A DNA stretch of 64,000 nucleotides from NCBI GenBank assembly GCA_029267335.1, contig JAJUJC010000002.1, positions 234,798-298,797 on the forward strand, read 5' to 3'. The notes beneath the pieces were generated by a model. That model did no database searches. It saw nothing but the letters and a program-made list of their open reading frames with translations, and was not told where the DNA came from. Shown here in pieces: positions 1 through 9,500 of this stretch; positions within the stretch are counted from its first letter, which is position 1; each line of letters starts with the position of its first letter. Both the position numbers and the translations under genes were made by a program. The DNA is from Intestinibacillus massiliensis. GTDB lineage: Bacteria > Bacillota > Clostridia > Oscillospirales > Butyricicoccaceae.

Positions 1-448
1 CCATGAACAGCGCGTAATCGGGCAGCCAGTCCGCGTGTGCGGCACAAAAGATGTCGAGCTGCTTTTGCTCCAGCACATGGACGCGCGCCGCTGCACGGCG
101 CAGCAGCGGCCAGCGTGTCGCCGCGAGCGAGACAAAATCGACATGATCGGGCATTGCGCATGCGTCCATTGCCGCGTCCGCAGCGGCAACCTCGTCGGCG
201 GTCAGCAGACCGTCGCGCACGAGCAGATCAAGGTCGATGAGGTAGGGATTGCCTGCCGCCGCGGAATAGCACTGATAGGGTGACTCGCCAAAGCCGATGT
301 GCCCGAGGGGCAGAACCTGCCAGTAGGTCTGCCCGGCATCCGCGAGAAAATCGACGAAGTCGTGCGCGGTCTTGCCGAGCGAGCCGATGCCATGGGGCGA
401 GGGCAGGGATGTGATGTGCATGAGCACACCGCTGGAACGATCAAACAT
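1..448 (-). CDS. malQ: 4-alpha-glucanotransferase (amylomaltase), N-terminal part
   Basis: The gene runs off the left edge of the window, so only the first 149 codons are present. The reading frame opens at an ATG (446-448 on the complementary strand) preceded by a GGAGGAGAC Shine-Dalgarno. The protein begins MFDRSSGVLMHITSLPSP and continues with HGIGSLG, DFLADAGQTYWQVLPLG and GFGESPYQCYSAAAGNP, which are hallmark N-terminal motifs of GH77 disproportionating enzyme. The enzyme transfers alpha-1,4-glucan segments during maltodextrin or glycogen metabolism in the cytosol. It diverges from trmB. The identity is secure; the catalytic residues lie beyond the window. Confidence 0.93.
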   Translation of the reverse strand, partial: MFDRSSGVLMHITSLPSPHGIGSLGKTAHDFVDFLADAGQTYWQVLPLGHIGFGESPYQCYSAAAGNPYLIDLDLLVRDGLLTADEVAAADAAMDACAMPDHVDFVSLAATRWPLLRRAAARVHVLEQKQLDIFCAAHADWLPDYALFM

Positions 449-492
449 GGTGTCTCCTCCGATGGGCGCAAAGCGCCGCTGATGATACTGTT

Positions 493-522
493 ATTATACG
501 CGGTTTGGGACAAAACTGTCAA
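493..522 (-). promoter_or_regulatory. sigma-A promoter for malQ
   Basis: On the complementary strand there is a perfect TTGACA (-35, 522-517) and a perfect TATAAT (-10, 498-493) separated by 18 bp. They sit about 45 bp upstream of the malQ start codon. Confidence 0.8.
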
Positions 523-583
523 TTTGTGCGTGAAAAATGCTGCAGAATTCTGGCAGATACCGCGCGCGTCCATGCGATTTTTC

Positions 584-612
584 TTGCAAAGCGATTTTGA
601 AGTCAGTATAAT
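584..612 (+). promoter_or_regulatory. sigma-A promoter for trmB
   Basis: TTGCAA (584-589) and TATAAT (607-612) are spaced by exactly 17 bp, 39 bp before the trmB start codon. Confidence 0.8.
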
Positions 613-651
613 AGAAAAAGTAAGAAAAACGACACGGGGGATGCCGCAGTT

Positions 652-1311
652 ATGAGAATGAGAAAGAAAAAACATCTGGATGAGCGCTTTGCTGCGTGCG
701 AAGCGGTGCTCGTCACCGAACCGGCGGCGCAGCGCGGACAATGGCGTGCGCTGTTCGGCAACGACCACCCGCTGCATGTCGAGATCGGCTGCGGCAAGGG
801 ACGCTTCGTGCTGGGCATGGCGCAGCAGCATCCCGACATCAACTTTGTCGCGATCGAACGCGAAGAGGGCGCGCTCATCATGGCGACCGAAAAGGCGATG
901 GAAACGCGCCCCGCGAACGTGCGCTTTTTGTCCTATGATGCGGCGGCGCTCGGCGAGGTGTTCGCCCCGGGCGAGGTCGACCTCATCTATCTCAACTTTT
1001 CCGACCCGTGGCCGCCCAACCGGCAGCGCAAGCGCCGTCTGACCTGGCGCGCGTTCCTCGATGTATATGATAGCATCCTGACCCAGACGGGCGCGCTCTA
1101 CTTCAAGACCGACAACCAGCGGCTGTTTGAGTGGACGCTCGGAGAGATCTGCCAGTACGGTTGGCTGCTGCAAAACATCTCGCTCGACCTGCATGCGTCC
1201 GACTTTGTCGGCAATGTCATGACCGAGTATGAGGAGCGCTTTTCCTCGCAGGGCAGCCGCATCTACCGGCTCGAAGCGCGCCGTCGCCTGCCCGAATTCC
1301 TCAAAAAGTAA
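652..1311 (+). CDS. trmB: tRNA (guanine-N7-)-methyltransferase
   Basis: This 219-residue cytosolic enzyme uses S-adenosylmethionine to methylate N7 of G46 in the tRNA variable loop. The N-terminal lysine-rich segment is followed by the SAM-binding loop HVEIGCGKGRF (about residues 42-52), the acidic IERE strand end, and the family signature LNFSDPWPPNRQRKRRLT (about residues 114-131). A C-terminal YFKTDN motif is also present. The length matches the family. It is monocistronic, with its own promoter at 584-612 and an intrinsic terminator just downstream. Confidence 0.95.
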   Translation: MRMRKKKHLDERFAACEAVLVTEPAAQRGQWRALFGNDHPLHVEIGCGKGRFVLGMAQQHPDINFVAIEREEGALIMATEKAMETRPANVRFLSYDAAALGEVFAPGEVDLIYLNFSDPWPPNRQRKRRLTWRAFLDVYDSILTQTGALYFKTDNQRLFEWTLGEICQYGWLLQNISLDLHASDFVGNVMTEYEERFSSQGSRIYRLEARRRLPEFLKK

Positions 1312-1317
1312 CCGGAA

Positions 1318-1386
1318 GCCGCATGCCGCACCCCGTTTGTCGCGCAGACCGTCTGCTGTGACCGACGCGGTGCGGCTTTTTTTTAC
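1318..1386 (+). terminator. intrinsic terminator of trmB
   Basis: A GCCGCA-rich left arm at about 1318-1335 pairs with GCGGTGCGGC (about 1368-1377) and is followed by a run of eight T residues. The loop is long, about 35 nt. Confidence 0.65.
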
Positions 1387-1471
1387 GCACCATGCATCGA
1401 TCCCGCCATGCCGCCTTTTCTTTTGGCCGGCGATGTGGTAAACTGGGAAAATAAGCGGGAGGGAATGGATC

Positions 1472-2371
1472 ATGTGGGGAGAAAAGGGGCGTATTGCGGG
1501 GGTTTTGGCGCTGTTCGCCGTCACGGCGGCGCTGCTGTACGGCGGCGTGCGCACACAGCCTGCGGCGGCGAGCGCGCCGGTCATGGGCGTGGTGTATGCC
1601 TCGTCGGAGGACGAATGGAAGGACGAACAGTACGCCGCGCTGACCGAACAGGCGCAGGCGGCGGGCTTTTCCGTCATGCCCATGCCGGTCGAGCGCACGC
1701 AGGCGGCGCAGATCGAGGCGCTGCGCGCGCTCACGGTCTATCAGGTCGATGTCATCGTGTTTTCGCCGGTCGTGGAGAGCGGCTGGGACAACGTGCTGCG
1801 GGAGGCGCGCGAAGCGGGTGTGCCCGTGATCGCGATGGACAAATCCGTGCGTGGGGGCGCGGCGTCCTATGTCGGGTTCGACTATGAGGGGCTTGCGCGC
1901 GAGGCGATGGCGGCGCTGCTGCGCCGACCGGCGGCGAAACGCGGCGTTGCGGAGCTGTATGGCACGCTCGGCTCGTCTCCCGCGCGTGAAATTGCACGCG
2001 GCTGCCGCGAGACCGCGGGCGCGATCCCGGAAAGTCTGTGCGGCGACGGCATGCGCTCACGCGGCTATGAAATTATGGAGAGTCTGCGGCTCGAGCAGGT
2101 GGGCTATCTCGTGTGCCACAACGACGCGATGGCGCGCGGCGCGGTCGATTATGCGCACGACCACGGACTGGACGGCGCGCTCGCGGTGTGCACATTCGGC
2201 GGCGGAGCGGATGTGCTGCGGCTGCTTGACGAGGGACGCATCGCGGTGGTCGGTGTGTGCGACAACGCTTCGCTCGCCCGCAAGACGGTCGAGACCGCGC
2301 GGCAGCTTGTGGACGACCCGACGCGCACGGTGCGCCGCTTTGCCGAGGCGCGCGTGCAGGTGGCGGCGTGA
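1472..2371 (+). CDS. Membrane-anchored sugar-type substrate-binding protein (sensor component)
   Basis: This 299-residue protein has an N-terminal hydrophobic segment (about residues 8-24) without a lipobox cysteine, so it is probably anchored facing outward. The rest is a type-1 periplasmic-binding fold of the RbsB/Peripla_BP_4 class: VMGVVYASSEDEWKDEQ, the DVIVFSPVVESGWDNVL strand-helix unit, GVPVIAMDKSV, and VCHNDAMARGAVDYA. It overlaps the next gene, a histidine kinase, by 4 bp (GTGA). No permease or ATPase lies beside it. This arrangement matches known binding protein-kinase-regulator systems such as XylFII-LytS, where the binding protein presents ligand to the kinase rather than to a transporter. 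The ligand is unknown. Translation probably starts at the ATG at 1472. Confidence 0.75.
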   Translation: MWGEKGRIAGVLALFAVTAALLYGGVRTQPAAASAPVMGVVYASSEDEWKDEQYAALTEQAQAAGFSVMPMPVERTQAAQIEALRALTVYQVDVIVFSPVVESGWDNVLREAREAGVPVIAMDKSVRGGAASYVGFDYEGLAREAMAALLRRPAAKRGVAELYGTLGSSPAREIARGCRETAGAIPESLCGDGMRSRGYEIMESLRLEQVGYLVCHNDAMARGAVDYAHDHGLDGALAVCTFGGGADVLRLLDEGRIAVVGVCDNASLARKTVETARQLVDDPTRTVRRFAEARVQVAA

Positions 2372-3792
2372 GCGGCGCGCGGGGCACGCGCAGCATCCAT
2401 GATATGCTGCGGCGGTCATTCGCCGGACTGGTCGCGGGGCTGCTCGCCCCGACCGTGCTGCTCGCGGGGCTGCTCGTGCTGCTCACGCAGCGGTATGACG
2501 CGGTCATCGCGGATACCTCACGCGCGGCGGTCGTGAGCGAAACGCTGGAAAGCGCGCTGCCGGATGAGATTTGGCGCGTCATTTCCGGACGCGTGCGCTT
2601 TGAGGAGGGCGCGCAGGAGACCATGCTCGCGGGCGCGGAGCGCGAACTTTCCGGTATGCTTGCCCGCGCGGACGACGATGGGCAGCGGCGCACGCTCGGC
2701 GCGGCACTGCGTGCGGTGGGCACGGCGCGGCGTTATGTGGCACAGCTTGGCGTGCAGATGGCGCGGGGCGGCGCGGTCAGCCGCAACGAGAGCCTGTATC
2801 GCGAGATTACCGATGTGTCGAGCCTCGCGGCGACCATGCTGCGCCGCTATGTGTCCGAGGAGACCGTGCGGCTCGGACAGCTCAATGCGCATATCCAGAT
2901 TGCCACAGGGATCACGCTGCTCGCGCTTGCGGTGCTGCTCGGGGTGCTGCTGCGGCAGGCGGGGCGTTCGCTGCGCACGGTCGACGACGCGATCCGCGAC
3001 TCGCTCGCGCGGCTCGAGGGTATGGCGGCGCGTATTGCGCAGGGCGATCTGTCCGCGCGCGTGCCGCCTGCAGGCGTTGCGGAGCTGTACCGACTGACCG
3101 GCGACCTCAACGATATGGCGGGACAGCTCGAGCGGCTGCTCGAGGAGCGCGCGCGGCAGGAGGCACGCACCCGCAAGGCGGAGCTGCGCGCGCTGCAAGC
3201 ACAGATCACGCCGCATTTTGTCTATAACACGCTCGAAACCATCGTTTGGCTTGCGGAAGAGGGCAGAAACCGTGAGGTCGTCGACATGACGATGGCATTC
3301 ACGGACTTTTTGCGCATCTCGCTCAGCCGCGGCCAGGACTGGATCACGGTCGCGCGCGAGGAACAGCATGTGCGCAGCTACCTTGCCATCCAGTCCGTGC
3401 GCTACGGCAGCATCATGCGCTATGAGATCGACATCGACCCCGCGCTCGGCGCGTGCCGCATGCTCAAGCTCATGTTGCAGCCGCTCGTTGAGAACGCGAT
3501 CTATCACGGCATCAAGGGCAAGCGCGGGCGCGGTTTTCTGCGCATCACGGGACGGCGCGAGGGCGACTGCATGCGCTTTACGGTCGAGGACGACGGCGTG
3601 GGCATGACGCCCGAAAGACTGGACGGTCTGCGCCGCAGTCTGCGCGACCCCGACAGCCGATCGGGGTACGGGCTGCGCAATGTCGACGAGCGCCTGCGGC
3701 TGTACTGGGGCGCGGGGCTGACCATCGAAAGCGAATACCGCAAGGGCACACGGGTGGGCTTTGTCGTGCCCTGCATACAGGAGGAGGGATGA
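2368..3792 (+). CDS. Sensor histidine kinase, YesM/LytS-type (His_kinase + HATPase_c)
   Basis: I place the start at GTG 2368, which overlaps the stop of the binding-protein gene as GTGA and gives 474 residues; the ATG at 2404 is the alternative. Two membrane helices (about residues 17-37 and 185-205) flank an extracellular domain of roughly 150 residues. A HAMP region (LARLEGMAARIAQGDLSARV) and a coiled-coil linker follow. The phosphoacceptor segment is ALQAQITPHFVYNTLETI, with H in the HFVYNTL motif typical of the YesM family. The ATPase domain shows PLVENAIYHGI, VEDDGVGM and GYGLRNVDERL. It would phosphorylate the regulator encoded next, with which it overlaps by 4 bp or nearly so. The signal is presumably relayed from the upstream binding protein. 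Confidence 0.88.
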   Translation: MSGARGTRSIHDMLRRSFAGLVAGLLAPTVLLAGLLVLLTQRYDAVIADTSRAAVVSETLESALPDEIWRVISGRVRFEEGAQETMLAGAERELSGMLARADDDGQRRTLGAALRAVGTARRYVAQLGVQMARGGAVSRNESLYREITDVSSLAATMLRRYVSEETVRLGQLNAHIQIATGITLLALAVLLGVLLRQAGRSLRTVDDAIRDSLARLEGMAARIAQGDLSARVPPAGVAELYRLTGDLNDMAGQLERLLEERARQEARTRKAELRALQAQITPHFVYNTLETIVWLAEEGRNREVVDMTMAFTDFLRISLSRGQDWITVAREEQHVRSYLAIQSVRYGSIMRYEIDIDPALGACRMLKLMLQPLVENAIYHGIKGKRGRGFLRITGRREGDCMRFTVEDDGVGMTPERLDGLRRSLRDPDSRSGYGLRNVDERLRLYWGAGLTIESEYRKGTRVGFVVPCIQEEG

Positions 3793-3794
3793 AC

Positions 3795-5303
3795 ATGCGC
3801 ATTTTTATCGCGGACGACGAGGAAATCATACGCGACGGCATCCGGCGCTGCATCGAAAACGAGGGCTTTGCCTTTGCCGGAGAAGCGCCCGACGGCGAGA
3901 TGGCGCTGCCCATGCTGCTCGAAATGAAGCCCGATGTGCTCATCACCGATGTGCGCATGCCGTTTCTCGACGGGTTGGAGCTTGCGCGCGCAGTGCGCCG
4001 CGCCCTGCCGTGGACGCGCATCGTGTTCCTGAGCGGTCACGACGAGTTCGAGTATGCGCAAAAGGCGGTGTCCCTGCGCGCGGACGCGTATCTGCTCAAG
4101 CCGGTCGATTCCGCGCGGCTCGTGCACACGCTGCACGAGATCGCCGCGCGCATCGAGCAGGAGCGGCAGAGCTATCTGCGCGCCGCAGACCGCGGGGAGC
4201 AGGACATTCTGCACGGCTACTTTTTGAATGAACTGCTGTCCGGCCGCGTGAGCACCGCGACCGCGATGGAGCAGGACTGGGGGCTCAAGCTTGCTGCGCG
4301 CCGCTATATCGTGTGCCAGTGCAAGATCGGCGGCACGGCGGAAACGCTCGGGCAGGTGCGTGCGGTCGTCACGCGCGCGTTTGAGGAGCGCACGGAGATC
4401 GTGTGGTTTTTTCGCGGCAGCCGGCTCGTGCTGCTGCTCAAGGGCGAGGACGGGGACGAGGTGCGCGAGCGCGCCTACGAGACCGCGCAGGCGCTGCGCC
4501 ACGAGATGGACGCGTTTCTCGGGCTGACCGTGCGCGTGGGCATCGGCACGGTCGTCGAGCGGCTGGGCGCGCTGCCCGAATCTTACCGCTGTGCGCGCGA
4601 GGCGGAGGCGGCAAGCGGCGCAATCGTGGGCTATGCGGACCTGCCCGCGCAGCCGCGCTTCGACTTCACCGCGAACGTGTCCCTCGAGGAAAAGCTGCGC
4701 CATGCAACGGCAGAGGATGTGCCGCGGCTGCTCGCGGCGTATTTCGGCTCCGCCGAGGAGGACGACGTCAAGAGCGTGCTCTACCGCAACTACCTGCTCA
4801 TGGATCTGCTCGTCACCGCCGCGCGCATGCATGGCGAGGGCGGCGAGACCCCACGCCCGCCCGATCCGCAGGAGGTGCTGCGCCGCGCCGCGACGCTCGA
4901 GGGCACGAAGCAATGCGCCGCGGAAACGCTGACCGCGCTGCTAAGGAGTGCGCCGCAGCGGGAAAACGTGCGCTATGGCGCGGAAATTCGACGCGCGAAG
5001 CGGTTTATTCAGGAAAATTATGCGGATGGAGGTCTATCCCTGCACACGGTCGCCGCGGAGGTCGGCTTCAGCCCCAACCATTTTTCCACCGTGTTTTCGC
5101 AGGAGACCGGCGAGACCTTTGTCGAGTGCCTGACGCGCGTGCGCATTGAGGCGGCGTGCCGCGCGCTGCGCGAGGGCGATGCGCGCATGAGTGACGTCGC
5201 GTTTGCGGTCGGTTATCACGAGCCGCACTATTTCAGCTATCTGTTCAAGAAGATCACGGGCATGACCCCGAGCGACTACCGCCGCAGCGCGCGCGAGGGA
5301 TAA
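3795..5303 (+). CDS. Response regulator, YesN/AraC-type
   Basis: This 502-residue regulator has a receiver domain (IADDEEIIRDGIRRC, phosphoacceptor D in VLITDVRMPFLDGLEL at about residue 54, and K in YLLKPVD). A middle region of about 250 residues resembles a helper domain. The C-terminal double AraC helix-turn-helix contains TVAAEVGFSPNHFSTVFSQE and SDVAFAVGYHEPHYFSYLFK. Two ATGs are possible. The GGAGGG at 3783-3788 abuts ATG 3789 but stands 6 nt before ATG 3795, so 3795 is chosen. It completes the sensor cluster and probably controls the downstream binding lipoprotein and surface phosphoesterase; that control is an inference from order. Confidence 0.88.
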   Translation: MRIFIADDEEIIRDGIRRCIENEGFAFAGEAPDGEMALPMLLEMKPDVLITDVRMPFLDGLELARAVRRALPWTRIVFLSGHDEFEYAQKAVSLRADAYLLKPVDSARLVHTLHEIAARIEQERQSYLRAADRGEQDILHGYFLNELLSGRVSTATAMEQDWGLKLAARRYIVCQCKIGGTAETLGQVRAVVTRAFEERTEIVWFFRGSRLVLLLKGEDGDEVRERAYETAQALRHEMDAFLGLTVRVGIGTVVERLGALPESYRCAREAEAASGAIVGYADLPAQPRFDFTANVSLEEKLRHATAEDVPRLLAAYFGSAEEDDVKSVLYRNYLLMDLLVTAARMHGEGGETPRPPDPQEVLRRAATLEGTKQCAAETLTALLRSAPQRENVRYGAEIRRAKRFIQENYADGGLSLHTVAAEVGFSPNHFSTVFSQETGETFVECLTRVRIEAACRALREGDARMSDVAFAVGYHEPHYFSYLFKKITGMTPSDYRRSAREG

Positions 5304-5324
5304 AAATTTCCCGTAAAAAAACAT

Positions 5325-5383
5325 ACGTCCCCGTCATGCAGGTGCGATTTTATCGGATTGCCCTCGGTAGAAAGCGGGGACGT
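5325..5383. promoter_or_regulatory. 9-bp inverted repeat upstream of the lipoprotein gene
   Basis: ACGTCCCCG (5325-5333) and CGGGGACGT (5375-5383) are perfect inverted copies 41 nt apart, just before a TATACT -10-like hexamer at 5391-5396. This could be a two-site operator for the YesN-type regulator, or a long-loop terminator (followed by GTTTTGTT) for the upstream operon. Confidence 0.4.
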
Positions 5384-5400
5384 GTTTTGTTATACTCACA

Positions 5401-5425
5401 GGGTGGAAGAATTCCACCCTTTTTT
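5401..5425 (+). terminator. Intrinsic hairpin in the 5443 leader
   Basis: GGGTGGAA (5401-5408) pairs with TTCCACCC (5412-5419) across a 3-nt loop and runs into T6. It lies only 18 nt before the next start codon and immediately after a TATACT hexamer. It is either the terminator of the sensor operon or an attenuator for the lipoprotein gene. Confidence 0.7.
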
Positions 5426-5442
5426 AAAAGGAGAGGAAGTCC

Positions 5443-6525
5443 ATGAAACGTCAGCCGCCCGCGCGCACCCGCGCGCTTGCCGTCCTGCTCGTCTGCCTGC
5501 TCACCGGTTGTGCCGCGAACGCCCCCGCGCCGCCGCCGACAGCCGCGCCCGTCGTGCCGGAACAGGCGCCGCCCGCCTATGACGGGCTGACGATCTACAG
5601 CGCGCTGCCCGATGACGAGATCCCGGTGTATCTCAACGCGTTTCGGCGGGATACCGGCATCGAGGTGACCTATGAGCGGCTGAGCGCGGGCGAGATGATC
5701 GCGCGCGTACAGCGGGAACAGGACGCGCCGCGTGTGTCCGTGCTGCTCGGCGGTCCGGCGGAGAGCTACGCCCAGGCCGACGCGGAGGGGCTGCTCGAAC
5801 CGTACCAAAGCCCCGCATTGTCCTATGTACCCGAGCGGTATCTCGACAAAAACCGCGTGTGGAACCCCATTTACATCGGCGTCATCTGCTTTGCCTGCAA
5901 CGAGGACTGGTTTCTCGCGCACGGTGAGCCGCTGCCCGACAGCTGGGATGCGCTGCTCGCGCCCGCGCTGCGCGGACAGATCGCGATGGCGTCACCCGAG
6001 ACCTCGGGCACGTCCTACACGGTGCTCGCGGCGCTCACGCGGCAGCGCGGCGAGCGCGATGCGCTGCGGTATCTGCGCGCGCTGAGCGATTCCATCCCCG
6101 CTTACACGCGCTCGGGCATTGCGCCCGCGGAGCAGGTGCGGCGGGGCGAACGCGCCGTCGCGGTCGTGTTTTCGCACGACGGCAGACGCGCCGCGCTCGA
6201 CGGCTATCCCATCGCGCTGCGCTATCCCGCGGATGGCGTGCCCTATGAGGTCGGCGCGTGCGCACTCGTGCGCGGCGGCCCCGCAAAGGAGCGTGAAAAT
6301 GCCATGCGGCTCATCGACTGGATGACGAGCGAGCGCGGGCAGGAGTGCTATCTCGAGGCAAAGAGCAGCCGTTTGCCCGCGAACACGAACGCACGCGCTG
6401 CGGACGGGCTGCCCGAACCGGACACACTGCCGCTCATCGAGTGCGACCCCGCATGGGCGGGCACAAACCGAACCGGTCTGACACAGGCGTTCCGGCAGCA
6501 GACCGATGCGCGCAAGCTCCCGTAA
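5443..6525 (+). CDS. ABC-type substrate-binding lipoprotein (Fe3+/phosphonate-type, AfuA/PhnS-like)
   Basis: This 360-residue exported lipoprotein has the signal LAVLLVCLLTGC, with the lipobox cysteine at about residue 23, and then a proline/alanine-rich linker. The mature part is a type-2 periplasmic-binding fold: LTIYSALPDDEIPVYLNAF, GIEVTYERLSAGEM, VLLGGPAESYAQADAEGLLE, and AMASPETSGTSYTVLAAL. This is the layout of binding proteins for iron(III), 2-aminoethylphosphonate or phosphoglycerate-type ligands. No cognate permease or ATPase is adjacent. An AGGAGAGGAAG Shine-Dalgarno precedes the ATG. It lies between the YesMN regulators and the surface phosphoesterase, so a role in sensing or capture of a phosphorylated compound is plausible but unproven. 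Confidence 0.78.
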   Translation: MKRQPPARTRALAVLLVCLLTGCAANAPAPPPTAAPVVPEQAPPAYDGLTIYSALPDDEIPVYLNAFRRDTGIEVTYERLSAGEMIARVQREQDAPRVSVLLGGPAESYAQADAEGLLEPYQSPALSYVPERYLDKNRVWNPIYIGVICFACNEDWFLAHGEPLPDSWDALLAPALRGQIAMASPETSGTSYTVLAALTRQRGERDALRYLRALSDSIPAYTRSGIAPAEQVRRGERAVAVVFSHDGRRAALDGYPIALRYPADGVPYEVGACALVRGGPAKERENAMRLIDWMTSERGQECYLEAKSSRLPANTNARAADGLPEPDTLPLIECDPAWAGTNRTGLTQAFRQQTDARKLP

Positions 6526-6581
6526 GGGCGCACACAGGAACGCAAGAAGAGAGAGAAATGAAAAGAAAAGAGGGAAAACAC

Positions 6582-9500
6582 ATGAAAAGGCTCGGAAAAC
6601 GTGTGGTCAGCGCGCTGCTGACCTGCGCGATGCTGCTCATGATGCTGCCGACCGCGTTTGCCGCGGATGCGGACAGCTTCCTGAACGGCCCCTATCTGAT
6701 GGCGCCCAAGTCCGACAGCATGGTCGTCGTTTGGGAGCTTTCCAAGGCGATGAAGTCGACGATCACCTATGGTGTGACGGGCGGCGAGACCAAGAGCGTC
6801 GACGTGCCGGTTGAGGACGGCACTGCCTACAAGGGCGAAAAGATGCACATGTACCGTGCGCGCCTGACCGGTCTGACCGCAGGCACGACCTACAGCTACA
6901 CGGTCGCGCTGGAGAACGGACAGAAGGCGGAGGGGAGCTTCCGCACGCTGCCGGCAGACCCGAAGGAGCTGCGCTTCGTCGTTGTCAGCGACAGCCACCG
7001 CTTTGAGACCGCCAAGCAGGTCTCTGACGCGATCGCAAAGTTCGATCCCGATTTTATCCTGCACACGGGCGACATGGTCGAGGGCACCGGCTCGCAGAAG
7101 GAGCAGTTCTCCTACTGGTTCCACAACGCAGGCGATTTCCTGCGCCGCGTGCCGGTCATCTATAATACCGGCAACCACGACTATGGCGATTACTATCAGG
7201 AATACGTCACCAAGGTGCAGAAGGAAGCTTATGCGTCCAACAAAAACGGACATAACATCTCCTTCACCTACGGTCCGGTGCACTTCACGATGGTCGACAG
7301 CAACCCGTGGTCGCTGCTCGGTCTGAACGCGGTCACCGGCGGCACGGTCAACGCGGAAACGCAGGCGCTCGTCGACGAGTCGCTCAGCTGGATCAAGAGC
7401 GATCTCGCCTCCGATGCGGCGAAGAACGCGGATTTCCGTGTCATGACCATGCACCATCCCTATGAGGACGACCTGACCCGCAAGAACATTCCGCCGATCG
7501 CGGAAGCGGGCAACGTCAATCTCATGCTCGGCGGTCACACCCATGTGTATTCGCGCACAGCTTCCGCCGATCCCGCACGCGGCACGCGCACGCTGTATGT
7601 CACGCAGGGTGACGCGCGCATCGGCGACGGCAAGATCGACGCGGGCAAGCTGGACGCGCGCGTCAACGAGAATTTTGCGGAAACGCTTGCGACCGGTAAG
7701 GGCGACATGCTCCAGGTCACCGTCAAGGACGGCGTGCTGACCTATGCCAATGTCGGCCTGAAGAGCGGCAGCGAGGAGGTCTATGAGACCATTTCGCTGA
7801 CCAAGGACGCACCCAAACTCGATGTGACCGATGTCAAGATCACGCCGAACGCCGTGCAGTCGGGCGACGCGGTCACCGTGTCCGCGAAGGTCACGAACAG
7901 CGGCAAGGGTCTGGCGGCGGTCGCGCTGCCCGTCGTGGACAACGGCAAAACGCGCTACCTCTATCACTTCGGCAAGCAGGGGCGCGTGGTCGCGCTCAAG
8001 CCGGGCGAATCGGTCGAGCTGTCCGCCGGACTGTCTATGGTCGCGCTCGGCGCCCATAAGCTGACACTCGGCAATGTGTCGCAGACCGTCAATGTTGCGT
8101 TCCGCAAGGCGGATTATCAGTATTCCAACCTGCGCGTCAAGCTGGGCGACGGCGAGGTCAGCGACCTGACGAGCGACCGCCTGCATGTGCGCGCGGACGT
8201 CAAGAACATCGGCAACGAAGCGGGCACGTCGAGCGCGACGCTCTATGTCGCGGACAAGGCAGTCGAGACCAAGCGCGTTGCGCTGACCGCGGGTCAGACC
8301 CGTTCGGTCGAATTTGCCTATGATTTCGCACAGGGCGGCGACTATAAGGTGCGCGTCGGCACCTCTCCGGAGCAGACGGTTACCGTGCTGGGCACGATCC
8401 AGTCCACCCCGATCGTGCGCGACAAGTCCGGTCTGGGCAACGACGGCATCCTGCGCGGCGCGCCGACCCTCGTCAAGTACGACGGCGGCTACGGTCTGAA
8501 GCTTGACGGCAAGAAGGATTACGTCGAGATCCCCGACCGCGGCAACTATAAGGTGACCGACGGTCTGACCGGCATGGTCTGGGCAAATGTCGCGCGTCTG
8601 GCACAGGCGGGCGAGTGGGATCACAACCCGCTGCTCATGAAGGGCGCATCCATCAGCTACGGCACAAACTATCTCTACCGCATGGCGGTGCGCCAGACCG
8701 GCATGGTCACCTATGGCGTAGGCTTTGACAACGACAACGGCGAATATTTCTGGAACGACGACGATAAGATCAAGGACGCGGGCGTCGATCTCGGCAAGTG
8801 GGTGCAGTACACGGGCGGCTTTGACCGCGCGACCGGCGGCACAAGCTGGGAAAACACCGCGCTGAGCGGTCAGATCGACGCGCCGGACTTCGATTCCGCA
8901 ATCAAGAACTGGGAAGGCAAGTCCATGTATGCGGGCTTCTCGTTCCACCGTCATCTGCTCGCAGAGCGCGGACGCGGCAAGACGCACACCATGCTGACCG
9001 GCGATCTCGGACAGATCCGTTTCTACACCGCGAAGCTGACCGAGGCGGAGAACAAGGCGATCTATGCTGCACCGGCTGCCAAGGGCCCGAAGGGCGACAA
9101 GCTGGTCGTCTGGCTGGACTTTGATCCCAAGAACATCGACACCGACGGCACACATGTCACCGAGTGGCGTCCGGTCGTGGGCGCGCTCACGAGCATGAAC
9201 TATGACGTATCCGTACCGGGTGCGGCGACCGCCAAGGCGACGGTCGAGGCTTCGGCGGACGGCAAGACCGTGCTGTCGAGCGTGAACGCCGACCTGAAGG
9301 ACGGCAAGGGCACGATCGACCTGTCCGCGCTGACCGGCGCAAAGTATGTGCGCGTTACGACCGCGCTGCACGCGTCCGTCACCGAGCAGGCGACCGATAT
9401 CCCCGTGCTGCGCAGCTATCAGATCGACGCGGGCAACCGCAACACCTGGGCGACGCTTGCGGCGTGGAACCGCGGCACGCTGACCGGTGCGATCGGCTAT

